Assembly (NCBI GenBank): GCA_036346405.1
Contig: CM070554.1
Coordinates: 44,663,058 to 44,727,057 of the forward strand
Source: Phyllostachys edulis
Taxonomy: Eukaryota > Streptophyta > Magnoliopsida > Poales > Poaceae
Length of the DNA stretch: 64,000 nt
Reading direction: 5' to 3'
Position 1 is the first letter of the stretch; every line of letters begins with the position of its first letter. Below are positions 1 to 12,491 of the stretch, in pieces. Below the pieces are notes generated by a model that was not told the origin of the DNA, did no database searches, and saw only the letters and a program-made list of their open reading frames with translations. Made by a program: the position numbers and the translations under genes.

Positions 1-1120
1 CGGATGGCATTAGATTGCTAACCGAAATCCATGAAGGTGTCTGTGGAGCACACCATTCCTACAGAACCCTGGTCGGTAAAGCCTTCCGGCAAGGCTATTA
101 CTGGCCAACTGCCCTTCATGATGCAAAAGAGCTTGTGATGAAGTGTGTACAATGTCAGTTTCATAGCCGACAAGTACACCAGCCAGCACAAGCCTTACAA
201 ACAATTCCTCTTTCTTGGCCTTTTGCAACCTGGGGACTGGACATTCTGGGACCTTTCCCAAGAGCACCGGGGCTTAATTCCTTTTCGTCATGATTGACAC
301 GTTTACAAAATGGATTGAAGCCGAGCCAGTCGTTAAAATAACAACTGAGGCCGCTAAGAGATTTCTCCTGAAAAATGTGATCACGCGATTTGGTGTACCC
401 AGTCGTATCATCACAGACAATGGTTCCCGCCTCCGGCGAATCAATTCCAGAATTTGCGATGAACTTGGTGTCAAAGTTCATTTTGCTTCATTGCACATCC
501 GCAGAGCAACGGAGCGCTTGAGCGAGCTAATGGTATCCTTATGCGAGGAGATCAAACGCCGAGTATTCACCGCTTAATCAAGCGGTCGGCGCTTGGGTTA
601 AAGAACTTCCTCGTGTTATGGGCGTTCGAACCCGCACGACCGTCGTGCGGCCGGTGAAACTCCATTCTTTTTGGTTTATGGTCTTTGAAGCTATGCTTCC
701 TCCGAACTCAAAATTGGCTCTGCTTTCGAACCGATCGTTTTGACGAAAATGATCGAGAATGAGCAACGACTTCGGCAGCGTCGATTTCCTTAAAGAACGC
801 GAAACCAAGCCCTTATACGATCGGCGGTCTACCAACAAGCCATGCGAAGGTACCATAGTCGTAAGGTGCGACCTCATGACCTTCTTTGTAGGTGATCCGG
901 TTCTCGAAAAATTTGAGCCAAACAAATCGCAATAAACTTTCTCCTAAATGGGAAGGTCCTTACACCGTGGTCGGTAACCCGACCAGTTTCGTCTGTTGGC
1001 TATGTCGATGGGCAAATTTTGTCAAATTCTTGGAACATCGATCAATTCGCGTAAGTTCTATGTTTAATTTTCATTCGCTCATTTCTTTCAATTTCAATTT
1101 CATTAAATTCATTAATTAAT
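1..1120 (+). pseudogene. Ty3/gypsy integrase, frameshifted
   Basis: Translation shows the integrase HHCC zinc finger near 35-165 (HEGVCGAHH, then CVQC) and the first catalytic Asp in GLDILGPF near 235-255. The frame shifts at about 290, where the core continues with TKWIEAEPV and RIITDNGS (second catalytic Asp). Further frame changes follow. ETPFFLVYG near 650-670 and LSPKWEGPYTV near 932-970 mark the C-terminal part of the integrase. The protein would join element cDNA to the host genome, but at least three frame changes exclude function. No chromodomain is visible, which fits Tat rather than chromoviruses. Confidence 0.88.
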
Positions 1121-2400
1121 TAAGAAGTGCAACCTTGCTTATATATATACACCTACATTACGGTCGTTTATTATTGTTAGTGCAGTGGAGAAGACATTTT
1201 TCTCTCCGATATCCTTTTAAGGATCTCTCGATACTCTATGGTCCTAGTCGTGAGCATTTTTCTTCAAATGATTCCCACGCGACTACACTCTTTTCTCAAA
1301 GAAAATGAGTAATCGAGCGCCACACAACTAACTATCTCATGAATGATATGCTTACGATTCTCAAGATTATGCTTCATTATTTTAAGATTACGGTCTATTC
1401 TTGTCAGTTCTTGGTCGGGACACGGAAAGCCTCCTAGTCGAAGTCTCTCCTTTTTACAAGACGTGGTCACCTTGCTGGAAGGAGCTTCCTAGCGGCGGTT
1501 CTTTTCTTCGATCCTCGCTACCGCTTGGATCTGAAATTTGAACACGTTTCAAAAAATGTGTCGTATGCCTTCAGGTCTTAGCATTAGTTCCGACCAGATT
1601 ATGGGACAATAGATATAAATAAAGTTCACTTATAATTTGTTGCATACATATTTGCATTTCTTCTTTTTTCCGACCATATATAGTGTTTTTGATTGGTATT
1701 TCCATTATGACAAACAAAGATCTATAACTAGTCGAAATCATCTGTTGATCGTGACCACATTTGATTTCCTAATCTTTGCAACGATCGCTTTTGTCTTACA
1801 TGTCCAAACATACCTTCAAAACTCACATACATGGTTATGACCTCTTTTTATTCTCTTTCTTGGCTCACCGCTTGTGCGATGCGTTCTTCTACTATAAAGC
1901 GATGGGGGCTAGGAAATATCGAGAATTTAAAAAAAGTCAAGCAGGATAAACAAAAGCTTTGTCAATGACATAAAAGGTAAGTTTTCATAGATATTCAAAT
2001 ATTTTTACACTTGCGAGAACCTACTCTAAGAAATATTCCCACCTAACTCTTGTTTGTCGGAGATTAGACCTCCATCTCCTCTACAACTATATCTCCGAGT
2101 GGCACGAGTTCTTCCATGAACTTGGTCGCCTCCTCAGTGGGCGATTGAAGTCATCTTTAACAGCTTGGAGATCTATGGAGGGTCGAAGCTTTCAGTTTTG
2201 CCAAAGCAAAATTAACTCCACTTGCAACGCTTTGTTTTTAAGGCACAGGCATAATTCGTCCGAGTAGTTTTGAGCGTAACTTTAAGGTCCTCTAGAAGTT
2301 GACCCAAATAGTTTATTTTCTCTATTGGATCTCCTAAGGAAGGCGGGCTTGATCTGATCCCATATCAAAGATCATCTTATTCAAAGCATGAATCTTTTCA
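1121..2400. other. non-coding spacer of the Tat element
   Basis: AT-rich sequence after pol. No convincing ORF or RNA gene is seen. It includes TATA-like runs near 1140-1150 and a polypurine-like GATGGGGGCTAGG near 1903. It fits the long 3' spacer of Tat elements. Confidence 0.5.
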
Positions 2401-4915
2401 TCAATATTTTGAGCAAGAGCCCTCCTTATCTGCTCAAATTTGAGTTTTCTTTACTCTGCTCAAGATTTCGTTTGCTCTGCAAAAACAAATCGCTTAATGA
2501 ACACAAGCATAAGTGAAGGAAAAATCAAGCTTACGACATATTACCTTCATTTGTTTTGCTAAGTGTTTCATATTTGGTCGTTGCTTGACGATCAACCTGT
2601 CTTTAAATTGAACTTGCTTGACAAATGATGATCTTTAGCTTTATTTCTTCTTCAAGAAGAGCTGTCTTGGCTTTCTCGTACACAACCTCCTCTTTTATTT
2701 TCTCCGGATCTATCGAATACGATAAGGAGAATAATTGTAGAGGAGCAAAGTATTGAAGAAGAAACAAAAGTTCAAAAGGAAAAGTTCTTACTTTCCAACT
2801 CGGAGTGCTTTTGCTCCAAGTCCTTAACTCATTGGGTCATCCTCCGATCACAAACAAAGTTCTCGACCAAATGCTACACAAATAGCGTTCTCTTTCTTAA
2901 GTTTCTTATAAACTTTTTAAAGAAGAGCTATGAAGCGGGTCGTAGAATACTTACCGAATTACTTCGGTCATTATAACCGCAAAAATCAAATCGAGGTGCA
3001 TCTTGAGCTAAGTATCCGATACTTTACGCCACGCCTCATCAAGCTCCTTATCCTTGATGAATCGGGGCGAAAAGGAACTTGTTAGGTTGGGAAGGGTTAT
3101 CGGCGATGATCGGAACTGTTGAGACCTCTCGAGGCATCTACCTCCACGAAGGGGTTTCAATCACCAAAGGATCCAACTCACCAAGGTTGCCCTTGTCACC
3201 GCTCGGGGCTTCTTCGACCACTACTTCCTCGGGAACTTTGTCCCGAGAAGTGATCTGATCGGAACTTCCACAGTGCGAGTCCTCGGGAAGAACTTGGTGG
3301 AAGCGACCGAACACCGAAGACCTATGCAAACCGAAGATGGGAAGTTCAAAGTATCAAATCATCAAGGAATTATTAGAGGTACATACTTATCGACCACTTA
3401 CATTTGTACATACCTTGTTAATCTCAGGGTTTGACTCAAACGCAAGAGAGAAATCTGTGCCGCTAGCCTTCCTTTTCTTCTCCTCCAATTTTGCTGGTTC
3501 TGGACCAGCAAGGTTTGTTGGAACCCTCACATCCTCCAACAAGATGTCGGAAGCTATGTCCTCGACCAGTTCATCAAGGACCGCATTCGACTATCCGGTG
3601 GAGGAGTGGTTTCATCAATCTCCAGATCAGTTGTTTCAGTAACAACCGTAAGGTCGTGCACGACCACTCTGGAGTCTACAGCCTCCGCAGTTACATTCTG
3701 CGGGCCCTCAGGCTTATCCACCTAAATCAAAGAACAAATTTGATTGGGTGAGGAAATCCTTTATCTAAAAATTCGTACATATATGATTCCAAATGTTCTA
3801 TTACCTCGAGGATTCATCTCCTTCAAGTGCCTCGAGGCACGACTCGGTCGAACTAAGGTGGGGCGTTGATCCTCACCAGATTGTATGATTCGCAATCCGA
3901 CCAATGCAAAAAGTAGAAACACGATTGGAAATCTGGTGGAATATATGTATACACATGGTAAAAGGAATTTTGATTAAATTACCTTAAGCCTTGCCGATCT
4001 CCTTCAATAGGAGTTACTGGCTAAGATCTTGGGGCATTCACCTTTTCTCCGTGCTCCCCTTACAGATCATCTTGACTCGTTCTCTAATTTCCCGGGAAAG
4101 AGCTTTAATGAAGGAAGAATAGATGATTTTAAGGTAATACATTAATCAAATCAAAATACCGATCGAATTTATCTCAAAGACTTACCACCTTCTCGAGGTA
4201 GCTTCATCATGATCAAGGCACCAGAGCAGGAATGAGTCAAAGCTTCAATGGGCTAATCTGACGAAAGGTGAAATCCTTCACCACATGCCACGAAGTCAGG
4301 CCCCTGACTCGCAGGTCATAGATGGCATCCGCCTATCTTTTGACTATCCCTGTCTTCTTTACGGTCTCCTTCCATTTGGGGTTTTCACTTGCTCTAGTTC
4401 CGTCGAAGTAGAGGCCATCGTCTTCAGAATCGTCATATAAAACCAAGACTTTTTCATGACGACCACGAAGATTTCAAGTACATGAGGATGTACTCATCGG
4501 CCTTCCCGCATGAAGGCGCAATGTGCATTCCCGAGAGCCGCTTCAGATTTTGCCAAAATTTTCCCATCACCATGCGGTAGAAATAACTAAAGAGCTTCAA
4601 GTTCGGTTGTATTCCCGGTATGCCTCGCACAAATATGCTGAAAATCTTGATATTTGCAATCGAATTTGGGGCCAAATTCACTAATTCCACCCGTAATGTT
4701 CAAGAACGCGGAGGAGGAATTTGTGTACCAGTAATCTCGGCCCACATTCGATGTAGGCGAGAAAACAGGATTTCCTCATCTTCACGGCTCGGAAAATGCT
4801 CTCCGATCGCGGTCTCCAATTAATCGATTTCTATCAGGGAGCATTCCCATCTTCGCCAAAGCCTCAAGCTTTTTCTTGCCCAATTCAAGGCAACCACTTC
4901 GTAATTTTCTCCGAC
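2400..4915 (-). pseudogene. antisense ORF of Tat element (transposase_28-like)
   Basis: Opposite to the element's pol, a broken reading frame runs leftwards from about 4915. The clearest piece (4454-4690) reads LAPNSIANIKIF, then PGIQPNLKLFSYFY. This is the signature of the plant 'putative gypsy type transposon' family (Pfam PF04195, recognised from memory). An acidic stretch at 3138-3329 (DKVPEEVVVEEAPSGD) fits the linker of the same protein. Several stops and shifts interrupt it. Such antisense ORFs between pol and the 3' LTR are a known oddity of Tat elements; their role is unknown. The ends given are approximate. Confidence 0.6.
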
Positions 4916-5269
4916 ATGGCGAAAATCCTCAAGGATGAGTAGTGGAAGTTGAAGACTTTGTGGTCTCAAGAACAAGAAAAGGCTCGGAGGATTTCTTGGC
5001 GAGAAGCTAAAGGATCGAAGGGGATTTTGGAAGCATAAAAATTCTAAGAGCCCAAATGAGAGAAGATTTTATAAACTTCCGATACTTTCAAGGATTCCCA
5101 CAAAGTCCAACCGACAAAAAGCTTCTTTTTGTTCAAGCGACAGAGGAACTCTTCGTTTCCCAAGGCAAGTTCTCAACTTTAAAGTGAACACAGACCACTT
5201 TCAGATACCACGACATTAAATGGGGTCTACCCGATCGATTTCATCGGAAAAGGTATATACACGACCAGT

Positions 5270-6100
5270 TCATTTAAAGTTAGGGGCTAGTAGACGAGAT
5301 TAAAACATCTATGTATTATTTTAATATATAGTAAAAGACCATACGTCTTCATGGTCGTAACCCTAAGACCGACGACCTCCACAGTCGTTAGTATTCGAAG
5401 GTTACTTAATGGGTACCACTGTGGGATGAGGCTTTGTGCCTAATCCCGACCGGATAACCGCTAGTAAAATTCTTGAATCGGTATTTCTTATCGTATGATG
5501 AATGGAACACGTGTTATCGTTCCAAACCATGCGATGGTACAACCACGAGACATTGACTATTAACCACCCTACGGTTAAGCTTTTCACAAGCAACGCAAGG
5601 AAGTTAGCACATTGCTAAGCGCTTCTACCGTTCCGACCGATCGTAACGCTTCACCGTGGGCGTCTTCTCCGAGTAATGCGCCACCTCTTGGAAGTTATTT
5701 AAAGGTGAAGCCACGAGAGACAAGAGGGAGAGGATAGGCGACACACAAAACAAGGCCAAGGCAAAGATATGCATGAAGCCTAAGCGGTGGAATTAGAAGC
5801 TAGATAATCGAGTCTTAGACTCATATTCTAAGTCGATTGCTTGCTAACATTCCTCCATTCATGTAATTCAGGGTAGTACTTAGCCACATCTTGTAAATCC
5901 AGTTCATATCAATAAAGAGCGACCCCATTCCATTCGGGATATTCCACGTCATTTTCCTCGTTTATTTTAAGTAAGATCGGCGATTCGATCGTCGACGGGT
6001 ATATCTTAGTGAAGAAGATCCCGGACTAGGAGCCATCCACAAACTCTTCCTAAGCCTCTACCGTAGGCGACAAATCTTGAGGTTCATGTCGGTTGTCTGG
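5270..6100 (+). repeat. probable 3' LTR of the Tat element
   Basis: A purine-rich GTTAGGGGCTAG near 5279 could be the polypurine tract. Downstream, near 5911, AATAAAGAG resembles an LTR polyadenylation signal. Copia-related DNA begins by about 6110. TG...CA ends could not be fixed because the partner LTR is outside the window. Confidence 0.4.
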
Positions 6101-6109
6101 CAGTCCCCA

Positions 6110-6906
6110 TGAGATCGTTCGATCATCAAACTATCTCCAAGTTCATGTCTTTGACATGCGGTCTCAATAGAGTAGTTTGGCACAATTTAAGCATAAGACA
6201 ATCTTGAGAATTGATTTTTCATTTTTCACAAGAGCAGTTTTAGATTCTCAAGAACACAAGAAGCTCAAGTAATGATCAAAGCTAGATTCAAGAGCTAACA
6301 AAGCAATTTTGACAGGGCCAATGTCACAAAAGGAGCACTAATTGCGCAACTGGCTAAACAATTCACAAATTGCTAATTTCTTAGTTCAAGTTGTTTTTCA
6401 AGTTCTAACTCATACAGCAAAGACTTAGCTACACATGTAAAAGCATGATAATTCTAGCAAGTCAAAGAACTAGACATGGCATTGAGCAAGAATTGAAACA
6501 CTAAAGCTCCAAAGGGTAATAAGCAAAGCTTCATCAATTTTAAAAGATAAGCAGATAAGCTTATATCACAATGCATCTTTTTGGATTTTTCATATGAATG
6601 CAATATGATACAATGAGATGCAAGAAAAACTCAAAAAGCCTAAAAGATCAAAAAGATCAACAAGTTCAAAAAGAAAATCAAGAAAAGATCAAATGAACAA
6701 GGAAAGATCAAAAAAGATCCAACTCCCCCTCAAACCAACCCATAGGGATAAATTACCCCTAACTCACTCCTCAAGGTGGCAAACCTTGTTGGGTCTAAAG
6801 GCTTGGTGAGGATATCGGCTAACTGAGCCTCGGACTCCACAAAATGCAGCACAATATCACCCTTCTCAACGTGGTCTCTAAGGAAGTGATAGCGAATGTC
6901 TATGCA
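6110..6906 (-). pseudogene. Sirevirus-like Ty1/copia 3' end
   Basis: On the minus strand 6906 to about 6745 translates as the C-terminal end of a copia RNase H: CIDIRYHFLRDHVEKGD, then ESEAQLADILTKPLD, then a natural stop after IYPYGLV. The region beyond, down to about 6110, is the 3' untranslated part. It includes a TGATCTTTT-rich simple stretch at 6620-6720 (minus-strand reading). The rest of pol is missing: the copia homology stops abruptly at 6906/6907, where an LTR begins. A Sirevirus (Maximus) assignment rests on the RNase H wording and the associated LTR start at 8686. Confidence 0.75.
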
Positions 6907-8376
6907 TGTTTTGACTAACGTGGGTCAAGTTGTGAAGAACTTGTTCCCGGATTCGATTTCTTTGTCTATTGATGTGCAGGTTGCTTAGAGGTCAATGACG
7001 GTCAACGGCGAGGATGATCGGGACTAAGCTTGGAGAGCCGAGGTCCGAAACGATCGGGATCTTGCCGTGAGGTCAATTGAGTCAAGCATGGCGCAAGAGG
7101 ACAAAGGTGACCGAACAGCGATTCGGTCGACGGGTTCGATCAAGCGGCGCGAGGTCGGTGCAAGTGCCATGGTGGTTTCGGTGGGAGCCGGATGGGAGAG
7201 ACTTGCCGACATGAAGAGAGCATTTGATCAACCTACACGTGGTGAAGCATGGAGGTGCTTCACGAAGATGGGACTCGGTCTTTGCAAAAGATCGAGAAGG
7301 GTATTTTGGTAATTTTACCAAATACCGCCTTTGGTGACCTTTTGCCAAACCACGGCGCAAGATGGCGCAAGGTGAAGTGGATTAGGTCAAGAGATGAAGA
7401 CGGCGCTTTAAAATGCGTGCGTGTGTGACTGTTTGTTTTGGGCCTTAACGGAGCCCATTAGGGTTACTCTTCTAGAAGGTCTAAGCCTCCACTATAAATA
7501 GAGGAGGGAGGTGGTCGCACCCCTTAACCCTTTCATTACTTGTAAACCCTAGTTTTGTTTTTGTGCTTAGGGAGTTGATAGTTGGAGGTTAGGGTTCTAG
7601 AGAGTTGGATTTGATTTCGTGCTCATGTATTGAGTCTTTGTCCTCCATTGATGGAGTGGTCAGAAACCAATACCATATCAAATCAATCCAAAGAAAGTTC
7701 TCTCAAAGATGAGTTAGTTTGCTTTCTTTCTCTCTATTTGATGATTTTGAGTCTTTCTTTGATCCGTGAGTTTTGAATGGTTTCTTGCCGTGATCTAACT
7801 TGCTGCGACATGTGGGAACCCATCTAGGATCATCTTGATCATCAATCACCCACGAGCAAGTCTCTAGATCATATTTTGCATTTGGCTCGGTTTTTGAACC
7901 TCCTTCGCTCAAACTAAAAAAGATAGGAACTTTGGCATGGATCTTTGAAATCGTTGATTGGAATAGGTTCCTAATATCTTTAGGAAGGTGTGGTTCAAAT
8001 TTCGTGAAGTTTGGCCTTACGGATCAAAAGTTAGGTCGTTTTTCGTTTGGATTGTCGGTGATTTTGCTGATTTTCTGTTCACCATCGGGGCGGTCGACCG
8101 CCCATTCTAGAGGTCAGACCGCTAGGCAAACCGGTCAGACCGCCCCTGTGAGAGGTCAGACCGCCCAACACTTTGATATTTGAGTTTTTGGTTGTTTTTG
8201 GGTGTTTTGCTTTGGGGTTTGATTGGATTCAATACTAGTCTTCCGCTGTACTGGTATTTTGATCTTCATAGCTTCCATAGCTATCGGAGTGACATTTGTG
8301 TTGAATCCATCTTTTGTGAAAAAGTGAGCGTGCTCCTATTCACCCCCCCCCCTCTAGTTGCCTTTTCGGTCCAACA
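6907..8376 (+). repeat. LTR, probably solo, without matching TSD
   Basis: The block starts TGTTTTGACTAACG and ends CGGTCCAACA, giving TG...CA ends and about 1470 bp. A TATA box (CTATAAATAG) lies near 7492 and the 3' end has the run CCTATTCACCCCCC followed by CTCTAG. That run also occurs near the end of the LTR at 21442-23162, so both belong to the same broad class. Flanking pentamers differ (ATGCA on the left, TCATT on the right), so this is not a clean insertion; recombination or deletion has occurred. Near 8085-8165 the motif GGTCAGACCGC recurs at least three times. Confidence 0.6.
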
Positions 8377-8686
8377 TCATTATAGCACAAAAATAGTCTC
8401 TCAAGCTACTAGTCATGATCCCTCTTTATAGTACAACGTTTATCCTATAAACCTAGTCTTTTCTCCAAACACCGGGACTGGTAAAAACTATAAAAGGTTC
8501 CTTAGGGTATACAATACATTTGTCATCATCTATGTTGATCTTTCATCACATTAGCATTGCCATTAGCCTTGTCATCAATCAATCATTGGGACTTAACCTT
8601 TAACACATCTTAGCACACATGTTAGTCGCCTAACATAATGTTGACATTAATTACCAAAATCAACTTTGAGGGCCTAGATACTTTCA
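8377..8686 (-). repeat. Sirevirus-like LTR 5' end, truncated
   Basis: Read on the minus strand it starts TGAAAGTATCTAGGCCC at 8686. This closely matches the start of the solo LTR at 21442 (TGAAAGCATCTAGGCCC), and both continue with TTTTGGTAATTAATG. Only about 310 bp remain before the junction with the LTR at 8376. Orientation agrees with the copia RNase H remnant at 6745-6906, so both may be relics of one element that lost gag and most of pol. Confidence 0.65.
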
Positions 8687-11040
8687 GCCGTGCGCCACCT
8701 CCCTCGTTCCTCCCTCTCCGGCCATCATTTTGCTCCGCCACCCACGTCAAGGTCTTCCCCTCGGTCTCCTCCACCCATCCCCAAGTTTCCCCTCCCCTCC
8801 ACCATCCTCCTCACTGGAATCCGAAGAATTTTGCCGCCGACCGAAGCTCCTTCCTCCGCGCATTCCGTCGCCATCGTTGATCCTTAGGTGACATCATCAC
8901 CACCGTTGGAATCATCGCTTCGCGTTCTACACGGTGCTCCCTCTATCTCCCTCAATGCACCCCTGGTTCACTGGTGCCATCATCTCCGTTTGCACCACCG
9001 CCGCCTCGCTCCTCTGTCGGCGACACTGCCCTTGGGTTCCTCACCTCTGTGGGGTTCCATTTTGCTAGTTTGCTGGTGCCATCTCCTTGCTCTATTGCCT
9101 AGAAGTTTAGCTTCTACTCTCTGTTCTTCTTCTTTCTTTTTTTTCCCTTTTTCTTTCTTTCTTTCTTTCTTTGCATTTATGACATGTGGGCCCTCCATGT
9201 CATGCTCTCATTCTTTTCCTTCACTCCAACCTCATTCTCTCAATTGCTTGTGGACCATTTTGTCAGCCACACATTTGAATCTTCTGTAAAGAAAGAAACC
9301 AGCAGATTACATAGAATATTTCTATTCCTTTTTCTATTTTCAATCATTTCATGTCATTGCAAACTTCCGGACGTTCGTTCTCCTTCACACAAACTCCGAT
9401 TCCGCCGATTCTCATTTCTAAATTCATATAAATTAAGCACCTTTCTTTTGGTTCTAATTTGCTAAATTTTGGATTTTATTTATAATTTTTTATTTATTTG
9501 GTTGTTTTCGCACGTATAGATTCCAATGTTTTCGAAGAATTCCTGGACTCGTCAGCCAAAGCAATTTAAACCTTCAACGAAGGCAAGTCATAGACCTTTA
9601 ATTATATCGTACCCATTTTATAAAAGTATATTATTTTATATCAACATGTATTGCTAGTTTTATAATAACTGCTTTCGGGAATAGTTAAAAATCCTATTTC
9701 GACATTATGCCACCTTGAATAATTTCTACTAGCATATATCCTTGAACACCATAGGTTGGATAATTCTAGTTGGGCATATTTTAGTACCAACATGGGTATC
9801 ATATTATGCTTAGTTGCGATAAGATTCATGATCACATATTTATAAATGATTAAATTTGACTTAATGATATATGGAATTATGGCGAGGCCACTATTATTAA
9901 AATTTATTGTGCCATGGCAAGGGATGTCATTTGGTCGGGTTGAACCAAAAATGATTTCACACTCGAACGAATGATCGTGCAGTAAAGATGACGATTCTGG
10001 ATGTGGTTGTCTCGCCTGAGTAGTCACTAAGGACTTAACTTTGTGCACCATTGATCTGGGCCTTACCGTACGACCACATATCTAGACTGAGATGGACCTG
10101 GCCAACTAATTAGCAATATTTTGGTTTGGTTCTGTTTGGGTTGATAAGCGGTGCAAGAGGGGGGTCCCGATTGTGATGGATGTAACCAGTCGGTGGCGAA
10201 ACCCTAGCGAGCAGAATTGGGTCAAAACAGAGCTTTGTAAAAACCTTATGATAATCATTTAGCCGCACGCCTTTAGAAGCGTGTCTTGGCCGATAATATA
10301 AATTGATTATCTCTTGTAGGTCAAGCTGTACAACCTCTGCAGAGTGTTAAAAACTATTCGAATAGTCGTGTCTACAGTTATGGATAATGCCTAGTGATTT
10401 CACATGAGAGGTAGATTTTCTCAAAATTGTTGGAATGGTTTGGATGGGTTTTGAAGAGTTAGTTCCAGTTGTTGGTTGGGAAGCAAGCGAGAAGTTTGTT
10501 GGTTGTTTCAAAGCAATTGTCTAATTAATTATTATTCTTTTCAATTATGCTCTTCAATCTATTTACTGTATTTACCGTCAATCCTGCTTTCTCAAAATAG
10601 CCATAAAGCTATCCTTGTTCAAGCCTTGTATGAATATTATTTGCATACATTTTTCTACAACTTGCTGAGTACTTTATGTACTCACGGCTTTGCGCTGTTG
10701 TTGATCAGTCACCGAGAAAGAACTAAGGAATATAGAGCTCTTTAAGGAGGAGTACTTCGAAGACTATACGAACTAGGATGTGTTCTCTACTCGATTGCCT
10801 GTGGGCATGTCAGATGACTACCACAAGTTATTTTGTTCTGCTGCAAATTTACTCTGTTGTCTTAAGTCCTACGTGGCAAACTCTATAAACCTTGACCATA
10901 AGGTTCTTTTGCTACTAAGTAATATTAATTTGTCTGCTTCTTAGATATTTTGTTGTATGGATATGAATTCATCGATGTTATAACTGTGTGAATTAGCTAT
11001 TGATCATTAGACTAGTTCAGAATATACAGATAGCTCGGAT
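8687..11040 (+). repeat. diverged Tekay/RIRE3-like LTR, 5'-truncated
   Basis: Blocks in the same order match the LTRs at 44318-46952 and 52426-55693: a GC-rich part (8690-9100), a stretch around TTCAACGAAGGCAAGT (9576), CTTACCGTACGACCACATAT (10060), GCAAGAGGGGG (10152), GGCCGATAATA (10288) and CTATTCGAATAGTCG (10351). The sequence is far more diverged than those two are from each other, so it is an older insertion. No internal domain or primer-binding site follows, and the start is cut at the 8686 junction. A CTTT microsatellite lies near 9150-9170. Confidence 0.7.
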
Positions 11041-11049
11041 TTAACATTT

Positions 11050-11260
11050 GCAGGTGGTTATGACTGCTGATTACAACTATGATGGCAACGATATCATGGT
11101 GGTGGTGGTCAGGTGGTGGAGCCTACAATGAATATGATGACGTTGATTTATACTAACAGAATTTGGAGAATGGCAAGCTGACCAAGATCTATTCAGACAA
11201 CCCGAAAATTCCATTCTATCCAATCTGGAAGAAATCATGGTAAGACTCTTCATTTGCACA
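11050..11260 (+). other. exon-like fragment, unknown
   Basis: A possible acceptor (TTTGCAG, near 11053) and a possible donor (ATGG|GTAAGAC form, near 11239) bracket DNA that ends in a frame reading NGKLTKIYSDNPKIPFYPI. Earlier codons contain shifts. I do not recognise the protein. It could be a degraded host exon or part of the adjacent LTR. Confidence 0.25.
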
Positions 11261-11279
11261 AGGTAATTTAGTATCTATG

Positions 11280-11913
11280 TTTGAAGAAAAAAAAAATGAG
11301 GTCTGATTAGTTAATTATTACTGAGCGAATTGATAGTCAAGTCTGTCAGTGTAACTTCTTACCTTCTAAACTTCTGTTTTCAGATCCCATAACTAGTTGT
11401 TATAAGTTGTAACTTATAGTTTGTTGAAGGTGCTCAACAAGGGTTTGTAAGTTGTATGTTCCCACGGGCCTCGAATAAAAGGAAAAGGAAAAACTTGCAT
11501 CCCTCTAAAAAATTGTCATAATTTGTAAGTTGTAACCTTTTGTTAAAAGCATCACAGCAAGCTATCTTGTACTAATAATAAATTAATAATGTATCAACAT
11601 GGGTGTGCTAGGTCCGCATCGTGTGCATGTTAACCTGGATATGGTAATGATCGACGTGCTCACGTGCATGCCAACTTGGAGTTGTCGCTACATGTTGTGC
11701 AGCGCTGAGTGGTTTGTTCACGTCTTTTCTTCCTGTTTTTTTCCCCCACGAAGTAGTGATTTGTTCACGTCTGAAACTGGGTTGTTGGGTGGATTCTAGC
11801 GGTATCCGATGCCAACGTTGTGTACTAGTGGGTTTTTTTTTTAAGAAGAAAGGGCACTGGTTGGTAATTTCGGTAGTGTTAGCGCAAATTTATCTTTGTT
11901 CCCCCTATCACAA
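11280..11913. other. no recognisable feature
   Basis: AT-rich DNA with a poly-A run at 11288 and a poly-T run near 11833. No gene or repeat boundary is supported until the LTR at 11914. Confidence 0.5.
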
Positions 11914-12285
11914 TGTTACAATCCCCATTGATAAACAATGTTGCATAACCGGATCAAAAACACGGCGATCAAATACCAACACAATATACCAGTATTTGGG
12001 ATTACAATTTGGAGAATTAGAATCAAGACTAAGAAGGAGAGCAATTAGACTGGGAATATGAGAAGAAGGGGGACTAGAAGTAGCAGAACTTAGACTGGGG
12101 AAAGAGCTAGAGTTTGGAGGTGGAGCAAATCGGGAGGAGGAGGAAGCAACTTTTGTTGTGTTTTTCATCGATCCCCTTCTTGAGTATCTGCTGCTAGATT
12201 TTGTACTCCACAACCTGGGTCAGCCTTGCACACTTAGGCCCACGGCCCATTACGCTAGCCTTGCACACCATGACAGTTCATGACA
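11914..12285 (-). repeat. 3' LTR of the gene-capturing element
   Basis: The 372-bp partner of 15420-15791, with the TSD copy CACAA on its left (11909-11913). Confidence 0.93.
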
Positions 12286-12299
12286 TTTCTCCCTCCTTG
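12286..12299 (-). promoter_or_regulatory. polypurine tract
   Basis: The minus strand reads AAGGAGGGAGAAA directly before the 3' LTR, where plus-strand DNA synthesis is primed. Confidence 0.8.
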
Positions 12300-12491
12300 A
12301 ATTTCGGCTTGCCCCCAAGCCGACTCCATCAATCCACCTAAGATATTCATGAAACCGCTTGAATACTAGGGTACTTGCAAATTCTTGGCGTTGAATGTCA
12401 ATTGAGCTTCGCCTGTACCAATGCCCCCGAGGTGGTAGTGCATTTCAAGCCTCTCCCAGAATGACCAACTTCGTAGCACACATACCTTAAT

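Larger units (their letters stand above)
1..6100 (+). mobile_element. Ty3/gypsy Tat-lineage retrotransposon, 3' half
   Basis: The window opens inside the integrase of a Ty3/gypsy element on the plus strand. After pol (about 1-1120) comes roughly 4 kb without sense coding capacity, holding a degraded ORF on the opposite strand (about 2400-4915), and then LTR-like DNA to about 6100. This order of pol, long spacer with antisense ORF, then 3' LTR is known from the Tat lineage of grasses (RIRE2/Grande type). The 5' LTR, gag and most of pol lie outside the window, so no TSD can be checked. The right limit is estimated from where copia sequence takes over near 6110. Lineage is inferred from layout and motifs. 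Confidence 0.75.

Noticed and set aside
6618..6809. Lys-rich ORF
   Set aside because: Produced by the AAGATCAAA simple repeat in a copia 3' region.
8888..9289. 133-codon ORF with hydrophobic Phe/Ser run
   Set aside because: It lies in the diverged LTR; the run comes from a CTTT microsatellite.
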